A DNA stretch of 64,000 bases, from the NCBI RefSeq assembly GCF_045862745.1, contig NZ_BQXN01000006.1, positions 1-64,000 of the forward strand, in the 5' to 3' direction. The notes under the pieces are model-generated. The model saw only the letters and a list, made by a program, of their open reading frames with translations. It was not told the DNA's origin and did no database searches. Made by a program: the position numbers and the translations under genes. Origin of the DNA: Furfurilactobacillus entadae. GTDB taxonomy: Bacteria; Bacillota; Bacilli; Lactobacillales; Lactobacillaceae. Below, one piece after another: positions 41,893 through 50,831 of this stretch (position 1 is its first letter; the number at the start of each line of letters is the position of its first letter).

Positions 41893-42375
41893 TTGAGCAA
41901 TGTGGTAGAGACGGTCACCGACATGGTGCGCCCAATCGTTGACGAACATCACTTCCAGTTAGTGGATGTGGAGTTTGTTAAGGAAGGCAAGAGCTGGTAT
42001 CTCCGCGTTTACGTTGACAAACCAGGTGGAATTACCATCGATGATTGCGTTATCGTAAACGATGAACTGAGCGCAAGCTTAGACGCAGCAGATCCTGATC
42101 CAATCCCCCAAGCCTACTATTTGGAGGTTTCATCACCGGGCGCTGAGCGGCCGTTGAAGAAGGAAGCAGACTTTCAAAGTGCTGTGAACCAATACATTCA
42201 TATTTCACTGTACCAACCGATTGAAAAGGTGAAGGTCTTTGAAGGAACGTTAACCGCGTTAACACCAGAGCAATTGACGTTGGTGTACAAAGTTAAGGGA
42301 ATTAGTAAAACAATTACCATTGATCGGTCAGCTATCGCCAGCGCCCGCCTGGCCATTGATTTCAGCGGGATGTAA
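41893..42375 (+). CDS. rimP: Ribosome maturation factor RimP
   Basis: 160 residues, needed for 30S maturation. Blocks: LVDVEFVKEGKSWYLRVYVD, GGITIDDCVIVNDELSASLD and YYLEVSSPGAERPL. The start is the TTG at 41893, 9 bases after AAGGAGG; the in-frame GTG at 41839 lies within the terminator stem. First gene of the nusA operon. Confidence 0.96.
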   Translation: MSNVVETVTDMVRPIVDEHHFQLVDVEFVKEGKSWYLRVYVDKPGGITIDDCVIVNDELSASLDAADPDPIPQAYYLEVSSPGAERPLKKEADFQSAVNQYIHISLYQPIEKVKVFEGTLTALTPEQLTLVYKVKGISKTITIDRSAIASARLAIDFSGM

Positions 42376-42415
42376 GTTCAGCGCACGCGATCGTGACTAA
42401 AGGAGTACGACAAAC

Positions 42416-43582
42416 ATGAGTAAAGAATTGGTGGGCGCCTTAGACGCCCTCGAACAGGAAAAAGGGATTAAAAAAGAGGTTGTGGTTGAGGCCTTGGAAG
42501 CAGCGCTTGCCGCAGCTTACAAACGCAACTACAACCAGGCTGGAAACGTTGACGTTGTTTTCAACGATCGGAAGGGCGACATTAAGGTTTACGCCGTAAA
42601 GACCGTTTCAGAAACAGTGGAAGATTCTCAGCTTCAGATGAGTTTACAAGATGCATTAGCCATCAATAAGGCGTACGAACTGGGCGATGAGATTAAGGTG
42701 GAAGTCACACCGAAGAACTTTGGCCGGATCGCGGCTCAAACGGCTAAGCAAGTCATCATGCAACGGGTGCGTGAAGCCGAACGGGGCTTGATCTACGCTG
42801 AGTACAGTCAGTACATGGATGAAGTTGTGACCGGTGAAGTGGAACGTCAGGATACGCGTTACCTGTACGTTACGCTCGGGAGCGGTTCTAACACTATTGA
42901 AGCCGTTATGGCGAATTCCGACCAGATGCCAAACGAGACCTACAAGATGCATGACCGCATCAAGGTTTACGTGGCCCGGGTTGAAAACAACGCCAAGGGC
43001 CCACAAGTGTTTGTTAGTCGGACCCACCCAGAATTATTGAAGCGGTTATTCGAGGAAGAAGTCCCAGAAATTTACGATGGAACGGTTGAAGTTGTTTCAA
43101 TCGCCCGTGAAGCTGGTGACCGTGCCAAGATTGCTGTGAAATCAAACGATCCAAACCTTGACCCCGTTGGGACTTGTGTTGGTCCTCGTGGTCAACGGGT
43201 CCAAGCCATCGTGAACGAACTGGGTGGCGAAAACATGGACATCGTGGAATGGATGGAAGATGACGCACAGTACGTGGCGAACTCATTGAACCCAGCTGAA
43301 GTCATTGACGTGGTTTTTGATCCAGAAAACGAACGCGCTTGCACGGTCGTTGTCCCTGATTACCAGTTGTCATTAGCAATCGGTAAACGTGGTCAAAACG
43401 CCCGGTTAGCTGCCAAGTTAACTGGTTTTAAGATCGACATTAAGTCTGAAACAGAAGCAAAATCACTGTTTGAGGATGCTGAAGACCAAGAATACGTTGA
43501 AGCAGGTTCTGAACCAACGGAACTGGCAGATGTTGAGGTAACCGTTGATGAACCCGTTAATGATCAGCGGGCCGACGACTAG
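42416..43582 (+). CDS. nusA: Transcription factor NusA
   Basis: 388 residues: N-terminal RNAP-binding domain, S1 domain (about 134-200, GEVERQDTRYLYVTLGS), and two KH domains (DPVGTCVGPRGQRVQAIVNEL, LAIGKRGQNARLAAKLTGF). It modulates pausing, termination and antitermination. An acidic tail (about 350-388) replaces the long C-terminal repeats of E. coli, as usual for Firmicutes. GGAG lies upstream. Confidence 0.98.
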   Translation: MSKELVGALDALEQEKGIKKEVVVEALEAALAAAYKRNYNQAGNVDVVFNDRKGDIKVYAVKTVSETVEDSQLQMSLQDALAINKAYELGDEIKVEVTPKNFGRIAAQTAKQVIMQRVREAERGLIYAEYSQYMDEVVTGEVERQDTRYLYVTLGSGSNTIEAVMANSDQMPNETYKMHDRIKVYVARVENNAKGPQVFVSRTHPELLKRLFEEEVPEIYDGTVEVVSIAREAGDRAKIAVKSNDPNLDPVGTCVGPRGQRVQAIVNELGGENMDIVEWMEDDAQYVANSLNPAEVIDVVFDPENERACTVVVPDYQLSLAIGKRGQNARLAAKLTGFKIDIKSETEAKSLFEDAEDQEYVEAGSEPTELADVEVTVDEPVNDQRADD

Positions 43583-43613
43583 CCACTAGTTGGCGATCAA
43601 AGGGGGAATTTTG

Positions 43614-43916
43614 ATGCACCAGCGTAAAGTACCCATGCGTAAAGACATCGTAACCGGTGAGATGTTCCCTAAAAAGGAATTGATCCGGGTTGTGAAAAGC
43701 AAAGAAGACGTCATTACCATCGACCCAACCGGGAAACAAAATGGCCGGGGCGCGTACGTTAGTATTAACGTTGAAACTGCTAAAAAGGCACAACATAATC
43801 ACAGTTTGGACAAAGCGTTTGGCATGAAGGTCAGTGATGAGTTTTACGAAGAACTCATTGCTTACGTTGACCATCAACAAGCCCGGCGGCAACTGTTTGG
43901 TGACGATGCCAAATGA
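43614..43916 (+). CDS. ylxR: YlxR-family RNA-binding/nucleoid protein
   Basis: 100 residues of DUF448: RKVPMRKDIVTGEMFPKKEL and GKQNGRGAYVSINVETAKKA. YlxR proteins are small basic RNA- or DNA-associated factors encoded between nusA and infB; RNase P interaction has been reported for the Bacillus homologue. The ATG at 43614 follows AAAGGGGG; an upstream ATG at 43590 lacks one. Confidence 0.93.
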   Translation: MHQRKVPMRKDIVTGEMFPKKELIRVVKSKEDVITIDPTGKQNGRGAYVSINVETAKKAQHNHSLDKAFGMKVSDEFYEELIAYVDHQQARRQLFGDDAK

Positions 43917-44224
43917 CAACTGAACAACAATTACTGAATTTACTTGGGATTGCGCAACGGGCGGGGAAACTCGTAACTGGTGAACCCATGGTCCTCGCCG
44001 CCATTAAAGACCAGTCATTAGCACTGTTATGGTTAGCAAGCGACATGGGGGCAAGCTCAAGTAAAAAATTAAGCGATAAAGCACATTTTTATGGCATTCC
44101 ATTGAGTACCGCGTTTACCGTGGCAGAACTCAGTCAAGCGACAGGCCGACAACGGTTTGCGATTGGTGTCAATGACGCCGGCTTTGCTAAAAAAATGCAG
44201 TCATTACTTGAAAATTTGAAATGA
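43913..44224 (+). CDS. ylxQ: YlxQ, L7Ae-family RNA-binding protein
   Basis: 103 residues with the L7Ae/L30e fold: LLGIAQRAGKLVTGEPMVL and ALLWLASDMGASSSKKL. The family binds kink-turn RNA. The start overlaps the ylxR stop by 4 bases (ATGA). It sits in the conserved nusA-infB operon. Confidence 0.92.
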   Translation: MTTEQQLLNLLGIAQRAGKLVTGEPMVLAAIKDQSLALLWLASDMGASSSKKLSDKAHFYGIPLSTAFTVAELSQATGRQRFAIGVNDAGFAKKMQSLLENLK

Positions 44225-44237
44225 GGAGAGTGAAAGG

Positions 44238-47057
44238 ATGGCCAACAAGCGTATCTATGAACTCGCAAAGGAACTTAATGTTTCGAGCAAGGATCTCTTA
44301 ACCAAGGCAAGCGCCAAGGGAATGAAGTTTAATAATCACATGGCAACGGTCAGTGATGATCAAGAGAAGACCTTACGAAACACAATCGGGAGCCGCCCAG
44401 CTAGAAAGCCGGCAGCAACCAGCAATGATGAACAACCCGTAAAACACAAGGTTGTTCACCATTTGATCAATAACAATAAGAAGCCTGACCATCGCCATAC
44501 GAACTTTGGTCGCAACGGCGGTGCAAACTTGCACGGCGAGGGACGAATTATGAACCTAGATAACCCGCGGACCAACAACAATCGGCCTTCAAATCGGCAA
44601 GCTGAAACGACCAGCGCTGCTGCAAAGCCAGCAACAAGTTCGGCAGCGCCAAAGAGTGCCTCGGCAAGTGCAGCAGCACCAAAGTCACAGGCTTCTGCAT
44701 CAGCAACCAGTCAAGCACCACGGTCAACAAGTAGCAACCACCAAACGAGCGCCCAACGGCCAAGTAATGGTGGTAACAACCAACACCGGTCATCATCAAC
44801 ATCAACGAACCGGAGTAACGGTAGCTACAACCGGAACAACAGTAATAGCAACAACGGTGGTAACCGCAATGGTTCACAGTCAACAAACCGCAGTAACAAC
44901 AGCGGCAACCGGACTGGCGGTTACAACAATAACCGGAACGGCAATAGTAATAACGGCAATGGTAACCGTAGTGGTAGCAACAACAACCGCTCAACGAGTT
45001 CATCACGGCCAAGTAACACCAACTCACGGCCAAGCCAGAACCAATCAACCAGCAGCAATCGGACCAACGGGAGTGCCTCAACAAGTAACAACACTGGCGC
45101 ACGTAACAACCGCTTTGGGAACAACGCCGCTGGTGGGAATGGTGGTAACCGTTTTGGTGGCAATAACAACCGTCGCGGTGGCCGTGGTGGTCAACAACAA
45201 TACGGTCAAAAACACCAAAAGCGGAACAGAAAGAACCAGCGAATCAAGCAAACAACGCAGGCTCAACCAGCACCAACGCGGAAAGAACGGCCATTACCAG
45301 AAGTCCTGATGTACGATGTTGGCATGAACGCCCAGGACTTAGGGAAGATCTTGCACCGCGAACCAGCTGAATTGATCAAAAAGTTGTTCATGCTTGGCGT
45401 GATGGTTAACCAAAACCAAAGTTTGGATAAGGATACCATTGAAATTTTGGCTGCTGATTACGGCATTGCCGCTGAAGAAAAGCCAAAGGAAGATATTGCC
45501 GACATCGACAAGTTCTTCGAAGAACAAGCAGAAACGGATCCAACTAAGTTAGTTGACCGGCCACCAGTCGTAACAATCATGGGACACGTTGACCATGGTA
45601 AGACGACGTTGCTGGACCAATTGCGGAATTCTCACATCACGGCTGGTGAAGCTGGTGGGATCACGCAAAAGATTGGTGCTTACCAAGTTGAATTGAAGGG
45701 TCGTAAGATCACCTTTATCGATACACCAGGACACGCGGCCTTTACTGCAATGCGTGCGCGTGGTGCGGACATCACCGACATTACGATTTTAGTGGTTGCG
45801 GCTGATGACGGTGTCATGCCACAAACAATTGAAGCGATTCACCATGCTCAGGCAGCGAAGACACCAATTATCGTGGCGGTTAACAAGATCGATAAGCCAG
45901 GTGCCAACCCGAACCACGTGATCGAACAGTTGGCTGAATATAACCTGATTCCAGAAGCCTGGGGTGGGGAAACCATCTTCGTTGAAATTTCTGCGAAGTA
46001 CGACAAGAACCTTGATGAACTGCTTGATATGGTTCTGTTGCAAGCTGACATGATGGAATTAAAGGCTGATCCAGACCAACGTGCGTTGGGATCAGTTATT
46101 GAAGCCCGGTTGGATAAGGGCCGTGGTTCTGTCGCAACGGTACTTGTTCAAGAAGGAACGTTGAAGATCGGGGACCCAATCGTTATTGGGAACACCTACG
46201 GCCGGATTCGGACCATGAACAATGACCGTGGTCGGACAGTTAAGGAAGCAACGCCAGCTACACCAGTAGAAATCACTGGGATGAACGATGTTCCAGAAGC
46301 CGGTGACAAGTTTGTCGTCTTTGAAGACGAAAAATCTGCCCGGGCTGCCGGTGAAGAACGGGCTAAGCGGGCACTGATTGAAGAACGTTCACACTCAACC
46401 CACGTCACGTTGGACAACCTGTTCGACACGATGAAGGAAGGCGAAATGAAGGAAGTTGACATCATCATCAAGGCTGATGTTCAGGGTTCCGTTGAAGCCT
46501 TAGCAACTTCATTCCAGAAGATTCAGGTTGATGGTGTTCGGGTTAACATCATTCACCAAGCCGTTGGGGCCATTAACGAAAGTGATGTCACCTTAGCAGC
46601 TGCCTCAAACGCCATTATTGTTGGGTTTAATGTGCGGCCAACTGCACAAGCCCGGTCACAGGCCGATAGCGATGGTGTGGACATTCGTCTGCACAACGTG
46701 ATCTACAACGCCATCGATGAAATCGAATCAGCCATGAAGGGAATGCTTGAACCAGTTTATAAGGAAGAAGTCACTGGTGAAGTTGAAGTTCGTGAACTGT
46801 ACAAGGTTTCAAAGGTCGGAACGGTTGTCGGTGGGATGGTTACTGAAGGTTACATTAGTAGCGACGCCGGAATTCGTTTGATCCGTGATGGTGTGGTTAT
46901 TTACGAAGGTAAGTTAGGTTCACTTCAACGGTTCAAGGACTCAGTTAAGCAGGTTAAAGCCGGCTTTGACCTTGGGTTGACCATTGCAGGTTACAACGAC
47001 TTGCGGGTCGGTGATGTGATTGAAGCTTACGTTATGAAGGAAGTTCCGATTGACTAA
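44238..47057 (+). CDS. infB: Translation initiation factor IF-2 with a long low-complexity arm
   Basis: 939 residues. The N-terminal IF2_N subdomain (KRIYELAKELNVSSKDLL) is followed by an extraordinarily Asn/Ser/Gly/Arg/Gln-rich stretch from about residue 95 to 345, then a second IF2_N-like domain and the GTPase (G1 GHVDHGKTT near residue 448, G3 DTPGHAAF, G4 NKIDKPGA). Domains II-IV for fMet-tRNA binding are complete. The GTPase core is standard; the arm is longer and more Asn-rich than in E. coli. AGGAGAGTGAAAGG precedes the ATG. Confidence 0.98.
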   Translation: MANKRIYELAKELNVSSKDLLTKASAKGMKFNNHMATVSDDQEKTLRNTIGSRPARKPAATSNDEQPVKHKVVHHLINNNKKPDHRHTNFGRNGGANLHGEGRIMNLDNPRTNNNRPSNRQAETTSAAAKPATSSAAPKSASASAAAPKSQASASATSQAPRSTSSNHQTSAQRPSNGGNNQHRSSSTSTNRSNGSYNRNNSNSNNGGNRNGSQSTNRSNNSGNRTGGYNNNRNGNSNNGNGNRSGSNNNRSTSSSRPSNTNSRPSQNQSTSSNRTNGSASTSNNTGARNNRFGNNAAGGNGGNRFGGNNNRRGGRGGQQQYGQKHQKRNRKNQRIKQTTQAQPAPTRKERPLPEVLMYDVGMNAQDLGKILHREPAELIKKLFMLGVMVNQNQSLDKDTIEILAADYGIAAEEKPKEDIADIDKFFEEQAETDPTKLVDRPPVVTIMGHVDHGKTTLLDQLRNSHITAGEAGGITQKIGAYQVELKGRKITFIDTPGHAAFTAMRARGADITDITILVVAADDGVMPQTIEAIHHAQAAKTPIIVAVNKIDKPGANPNHVIEQLAEYNLIPEAWGGETIFVEISAKYDKNLDELLDMVLLQADMMELKADPDQRALGSVIEARLDKGRGSVATVLVQEGTLKIGDPIVIGNTYGRIRTMNNDRGRTVKEATPATPVEITGMNDVPEAGDKFVVFEDEKSARAAGEERAKRALIEERSHSTHVTLDNLFDTMKEGEMKEVDIIIKADVQGSVEALATSFQKIQVDGVRVNIIHQAVGAINESDVTLAAASNAIIVGFNVRPTAQARSQADSDGVDIRLHNVIYNAIDEIESAMKGMLEPVYKEEVTGEVEVRELYKVSKVGTVVGGMVTEGYISSDAGIRLIRDGVVIYEGKLGSLQRFKDSVKQVKAGFDLGLTIAGYNDLRVGDVIEAYVMKEVPID

Positions 47058-47092
47058 GCGTTACCATAACGAAAGATAAGGCGGTGAAGATA

Positions 47093-47455
47093 ATGCCAAG
47101 CAAACAATATCGTGTTGGTCGGCTGGAACAAGAAATCCAGCGCGAAGTAACGGACATTTTGTTGAAGCGTGTGCGGGATCCGCGTGTGACGGGCGTAACC
47201 ATTACGGGTGTTGAAGTTACTGGTGATCTACAGGAAGCAACGTTGTACTACAGCATTCTGTCAGATAAAGCCAGTGACAACGAAAAAACAGCTGCTGGTT
47301 TGGAAAAGGCTAGTGGCCTCATTCGTGGGGAACTCGGGCGGCGGTTGAGCATCTACAAGACGCCTGAAATTTTCTTTGTTCAGGATAAATCCGTTCAGTA
47401 CGGCAGTCACATTGATGAATTGATCAATAAACTGCACCAACAAGAACGCGATTAA
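47093..47455 (+). CDS. rbfA: Ribosome-binding factor A
   Basis: 120 residues, a KH-type 30S maturation and cold-shock factor: RVGRLEQEIQREVTDILLKR, RDPRVTGVTITGVEVTGDL and LRRLSIYKTPEI-like RRLSIYKTPEIFFVQD. The ATG at 47093 follows AAGGCGGTG; the in-frame GTG at 47084 overlaps that site. A terminator follows. Confidence 0.96.
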   Translation: MPSKQYRVGRLEQEIQREVTDILLKRVRDPRVTGVTITGVEVTGDLQEATLYYSILSDKASDNEKTAAGLEKASGLIRGELGRRLSIYKTPEIFFVQDKSVQYGSHIDELINKLHQQERD

Positions 47456-47457
47456 CT

Positions 47458-47509
47458 AAAAAATCACTCGGTGATTGACCATTATGGTCCAGTTACCGGG
47501 TGATTTTTT
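47458..47509 (+). terminator. Terminator of the rimP-rbfA operon
   Basis: AAAAAATCACTCGGT pairs with ACCGGGTGATTTTTT (one mismatch). It lies directly after rbfA. Confidence 0.8.
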
Positions 47510-47634
47510 GTTTGTCAGCTTAAGCAGCCGGCCGGTGCGTGCAGTCGCTTTTTTCACAACCCTACGGTATAATGATGAACGTTATCGGCTCATTCAGAGT
47601 CGTTTTTGACAGATGAAAAGTGAGGTTTTGAACG

Positions 47635-48543
47635 ATGGAAGGCATTCTCCCGATTAACAAGGCACGTGGCATGACAAGTCATGATGTTGTTTTTAAGCTC
47701 CGCAAAATCTTGCACACGAAAAAAATTGGCCATTCGGGCACGCTGGATCCAAATGTGGACGGCGTTTTACCGGTTTGTATTGGTGCCGCAACGAAAGTGG
47801 TTCCGTACTTGATGGCTTCTGGTAAGGTGTACCGTGGCACCGTGACGCTCGGGTTTGCAACGGAAACTGAGGATCTTGACGGCGCGGAAGTTACACGCAC
47901 GGCGTTAACACAACCGTTTACAGACGCCCAAATCATGCAGGGCATGGAGGCACTTACGGGCGACATTGAACAAATTCCGCCAATGTATTCTGCAGTCAAG
48001 GTCAATGGCCGCAAACTTTATGAATATGCCCGGGCCGATGAAACGGTGGCCCGGCCTGTTCGACAAATTCACGTTGATTATTTCAAGCAAACGGGTCCCA
48101 GTACCTTTGATGAACAAGCAGGCACCCAAACGATTCCGTTTGAAATCGGGTGTGGTAAGGGGACGTATGTCCGGACGTTATCGGTTCAACTTGGTGAGCA
48201 ACTGAATATTCCCGCAGTGATGAGTGATTTGACCCGGATCAAAAGTGGGGGCTTCACATTATCACAAGCGTTAACGTTAGAGGCGGTAGAACAAGCAGTG
48301 GCTGACGAAACAATTAACGCCAAGCTTCTTCCAATCGAATACGCGTTGGCCCATTACCCGATGGTTGATTTAACGCCAGATCAATGGCAGTTAGTCACAA
48401 ATGGGGGGTGGCTTGAACCCGCTGTGTTAGGCGATGCTGATGTTGTCGCCGTTCGGTTTGGCGGTCAGGTTAAAGCGTTGTACCAACGCTCTGCCGACGG
48501 TAAAGCGGCAAAACCGTTGAAGATGTTTTCTAATCATCTATAA
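47635..48543 (+). CDS. truB: tRNA pseudouridine(55) synthase
   Basis: 302 residues. Converts U55 of elongator tRNAs to pseudouridine. Catalytic Asp38 is in GHSGTLDPNVDGVL; IPPMYSAVKVNGRKLYEYAR and CGKGTYVRTLSVQLG are family blocks. The C-terminal PUA-like domain (about 240-302) is present. It is followed by ribF at 39 bases, the common order. Confidence 0.97.
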   Translation: MEGILPINKARGMTSHDVVFKLRKILHTKKIGHSGTLDPNVDGVLPVCIGAATKVVPYLMASGKVYRGTVTLGFATETEDLDGAEVTRTALTQPFTDAQIMQGMEALTGDIEQIPPMYSAVKVNGRKLYEYARADETVARPVRQIHVDYFKQTGPSTFDEQAGTQTIPFEIGCGKGTYVRTLSVQLGEQLNIPAVMSDLTRIKSGGFTLSQALTLEAVEQAVADETINAKLLPIEYALAHYPMVDLTPDQWQLVTNGGWLEPAVLGDADVVAVRFGGQVKALYQRSADGKAAKPLKMFSNHL

Positions 48544-48582
48544 TCAATGAAAAGAATGTTTCCATAAAGGTGGCAAAAAACA

Positions 48583-49548
48583 GTGCAAGTCATTTATTTA
48601 CGACAACCCTATCAGCAGGCACAAATTCCCGACACGCCGGTCGTGTTAGCCATGGGCTTTTTTGATGGTGTTCACCTCGGTCATCAAACGGTCATTAACC
48701 GGGCGCGAAAGTTGGCCGATGAACGAGGAGTGAAGTTAGCGGTGCTGACATATACGCACCAACCAGCATTGGTCTATCAAAATAATCCCGAGGTGTTTCG
48801 GTACCTGTCCCGGTTCGACCGGAAGCTAGCGTTACTGAAGCAACTGGGTGTCGACATCGTCTACGGGGTCAGTTTCACATCGCAACTGTCCGCTCTACAG
48901 CCACAAACATTTGTGGACGACTACATGGTCGGGTTGCACGCCGTGGCCGTTGTGGCTGGGTTTGACCATACGTACGGCAAGGTTGACGTTGCCAGCATGA
49001 AGCAGCTCCCCGCGTATGCGAACGGGCGGTTTGACGTTGTGGAAGTTGGCCAAGTGTCCGTGAAGGATGCAAAGGACAGTTCGACCCGGATTCGGCAGGC
49101 CATTGATGACGGCGACGTGGCCGACGCAAATCAACTGTTGGGGTACACGTACCAAACAACCGGGATCGTCGTTCATGGCGAGGCGCGTGGTCGGACACTC
49201 GGTTATCCAACGGCAAACATCGATCCCGTGGTGACTGAACGGCTCCCAGGCATCGGCATTTATGCGGTGTGGCTTAAATTGGGCGACGTGTGGTACCCAG
49301 GCATGGCGTCAATTGGTCGCAATGAGACGTTTGGTGACCACCGGCCCGTGACGATCGAAATCAATCTGCTGGACTTTGATCAACAGATCTATGGGGAAGA
49401 AGTGGTGGTCGCCTGGGGAAGTCATCTCCGTGATCAGGTGAAGTTTTCAGGGGTCGACGACCTCGTTGCACAATTAGATCAGGATGCATTGGCGACCAGA
49501 GCATTCATGGCTGATCACGCCAAACCTCTTGAAACAATTGGTGATTAG
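48583..49548 (+). CDS. ribF: Bifunctional riboflavin kinase / FMN adenylyltransferase
   Basis: 321 residues. The N-terminal nucleotidyltransferase (MGFFDGVHLGHQTVINRA with the GxHxGH-type motif) makes FAD, and the C-terminal flavokinase (RGRTLGYPTANI, YPGMASIGRNETFGD, VTIEINLLDFDQQIYGEEV) makes FMN. The start is GTG at 48583 after AAAGGTGG. It supplies flavins to enzymes such as the PNPOx-like protein at 7316. Confidence 0.96.
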   Translation: MQVIYLRQPYQQAQIPDTPVVLAMGFFDGVHLGHQTVINRARKLADERGVKLAVLTYTHQPALVYQNNPEVFRYLSRFDRKLALLKQLGVDIVYGVSFTSQLSALQPQTFVDDYMVGLHAVAVVAGFDHTYGKVDVASMKQLPAYANGRFDVVEVGQVSVKDAKDSSTRIRQAIDDGDVADANQLLGYTYQTTGIVVHGEARGRTLGYPTANIDPVVTERLPGIGIYAVWLKLGDVWYPGMASIGRNETFGDHRPVTIEINLLDFDQQIYGEEVVVAWGSHLRDQVKFSGVDDLVAQLDQDALATRAFMADHAKPLETIGD

Positions 49549-49566
49549 GGACGCTCGCTTTTAAGG

Positions 49567-49605
49567 GCCGGCTTAGGACATTGCTGTCGTAAGCCGGCTT
49601 TTCTT
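49567..49605 (+). terminator. Terminator of truB-ribF
   Basis: GCCGGCTTA (49567-49575) pairs perfectly with TAAGCCGGC (49590-49598), followed by TTTTCTT. Confidence 0.8.
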
Positions 49606-49663
49606 ATAGGCAAACGGCTGATTAATTTTTCCAATAAAAAAGTCAAATTGAATTATGAATTTG

Positions 49664-49680
49664 TTTGACTTTCTTTGACC
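49664..49680. promoter_or_regulatory. CtsR box at the hrcA promoter
   Basis: Read on the minus strand, the sequence is GGTCAAA-GAA-AGTCAAA, which matches the CtsR heptad repeat RGTCAAANANRGTCAAA at every fixed position. It overlaps the -35 element of the hrcA promoter. Confidence 0.82.
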
Positions 49681-49693
49681 AAGTTGTTATATT
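49665..49693 (+). promoter_or_regulatory. Vegetative promoter of the hrcA-grpE-dnaK operon
   Basis: TTGACT (49665-49670), 17 bp, TATATT (49688-49693). The start of transcription would fall near 49700, at the CIRCE element. Confidence 0.82.
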
Positions 49694-49704
49694 AGTAACT
49701 GTTC

Positions 49705-49731
49705 TTAGCACTCAAATAGCGTAAGTGCTAA
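49705..49731. promoter_or_regulatory. CIRCE element (HrcA operator)
   Basis: TTAGCACTC-N9-AAGTGCTAA matches the CIRCE consensus TTAGCACTC-N9-GAGTGCTAA with one base change. It lies in the 5' end of the transcript, between promoter and ribosome site. Confidence 0.9.
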
Positions 49732-49736
49732 AAGGG

Positions 49737-50786
49737 GTGAGTAAGACGATAACAGATCGACAAAAAATGGTATTACAAGCAATTGTCCGTGCATATACGG
49801 AGACTGGGGCTGCGGTTGGTTCAAAGGCCTTGGCAACGTGGCTACCGATCCACGTGAGTTCTGCCACCATTCGTAATGATATGGCGGCGTTAGAAGAAGC
49901 GGGTTACGTGCAAAAGGAACATACGTCCTCTGGGCGGGTGCCATCCTTAGCAGGCTACCGCTATTACGTGGACCACTTGGTCAATGACAATGTGGTGGAT
50001 CATACAGACATTCAGCTGATTCAAAATGAGTTGAGTGGCTCATTTTCAAAGATTGATGAAATCGTTGAAGAATCCGCTAACCTGTTGTCAAAATTAACGT
50101 CGTACACGGCGTTTACGTTGCGGCCTGAACAGGCTGATGCCCATTTAAGCGGGTTTCGGTTGGTACCACTAGGTAACCGGCAGGTCATGGCCATTTTGGT
50201 CATGGATAGCGGTGATGTGGCGAACCAGACGTTTGTCCTGCCACGTGACATGGACAGTGACCAGCTTGAGGCGGTCGTCCGGTTGATCAATGATCAACTG
50301 GTTGGCTTGCCATTAACGCAGGTTATGGAGAAATTACGGGTTGAGATTCCAGCCCAGGTGAGTCAGTACATGCAAACGCCAAACGGATTTTTGAATCTCT
50401 TTGGGCAAGTGCTGGATAAAGCTGCGGCTGACCGTTACTTTGTTGGCGGTCGACTGAACCTTCTGAATTTCTCGACGAATCATGACCTTCATGACTTCAA
50501 GTCGTTGTACCAACTCTTTGATACAACGGATGACATCGCAAGCGTACTGAGTCCACCAGACAGTCAGGTTCAAGTCCAGATTGGTGACGAGATCACGAAT
50601 GACTTGTTGAAAGATTATAGTTTGGTGACCGGCACGTACGATGTTGGGGCTCATGGTCGTGGCATGATTGCTGTGCTTGGCCCAACCCGGATGCCGTATT
50701 CGCGGATGATCGGGTTGGTCGGGGCGTTTCGTGAGGAACTTGCCGCCAAGCTTTTAGATTATTATCGACACCTTGATGAGGATTAA
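49737..50786 (+). CDS. hrcA: Heat-inducible transcription repressor HrcA
   Basis: About 350 residues. The winged-helix N-terminus (ITDRQKMVLQAIVRAYTETG, SSATIRNDMAALEEAGYV) binds CIRCE, and the GAF-like and dimer domains follow. GroESL chaperones normally keep it active. The start is uncertain: the GTG at 49725 lies inside CIRCE; the GTG at 49737 is inside the ribosome site GGGGTGAG; family alignment and spacing instead point to the ATA at 49749 (ITDRQ). I list 49737 as the most cautious standard codon. First gene of the hrcA-grpE-dnaK-dnaJ group. Confidence 0.93.
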   Translation: MSKTITDRQKMVLQAIVRAYTETGAAVGSKALATWLPIHVSSATIRNDMAALEEAGYVQKEHTSSGRVPSLAGYRYYVDHLVNDNVVDHTDIQLIQNELSGSFSKIDEIVEESANLLSKLTSYTAFTLRPEQADAHLSGFRLVPLGNRQVMAILVMDSGDVANQTFVLPRDMDSDQLEAVVRLINDQLVGLPLTQVMEKLRVEIPAQVSQYMQTPNGFLNLFGQVLDKAAADRYFVGGRLNLLNFSTNHDLHDFKSLYQLFDTTDDIASVLSPPDSQVQVQIGDEITNDLLKDYSLVTGTYDVGAHGRGMIAVLGPTRMPYSRMIGLVGAFREELAAKLLDYYRHLDED

Positions 50787-50831
50787 GTGCATTGAGGATG
50801 ATCACAAATGAAATGAATGGAGGTGGCAAAT

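Noticed and set aside
44548..45309. Long open frames on both strands inside infB
   Set aside because: They arise from the repetitive Asn/Ser/Gly codons of the IF-2 low-complexity arm, lack ribosome sites and overlap a certain gene.
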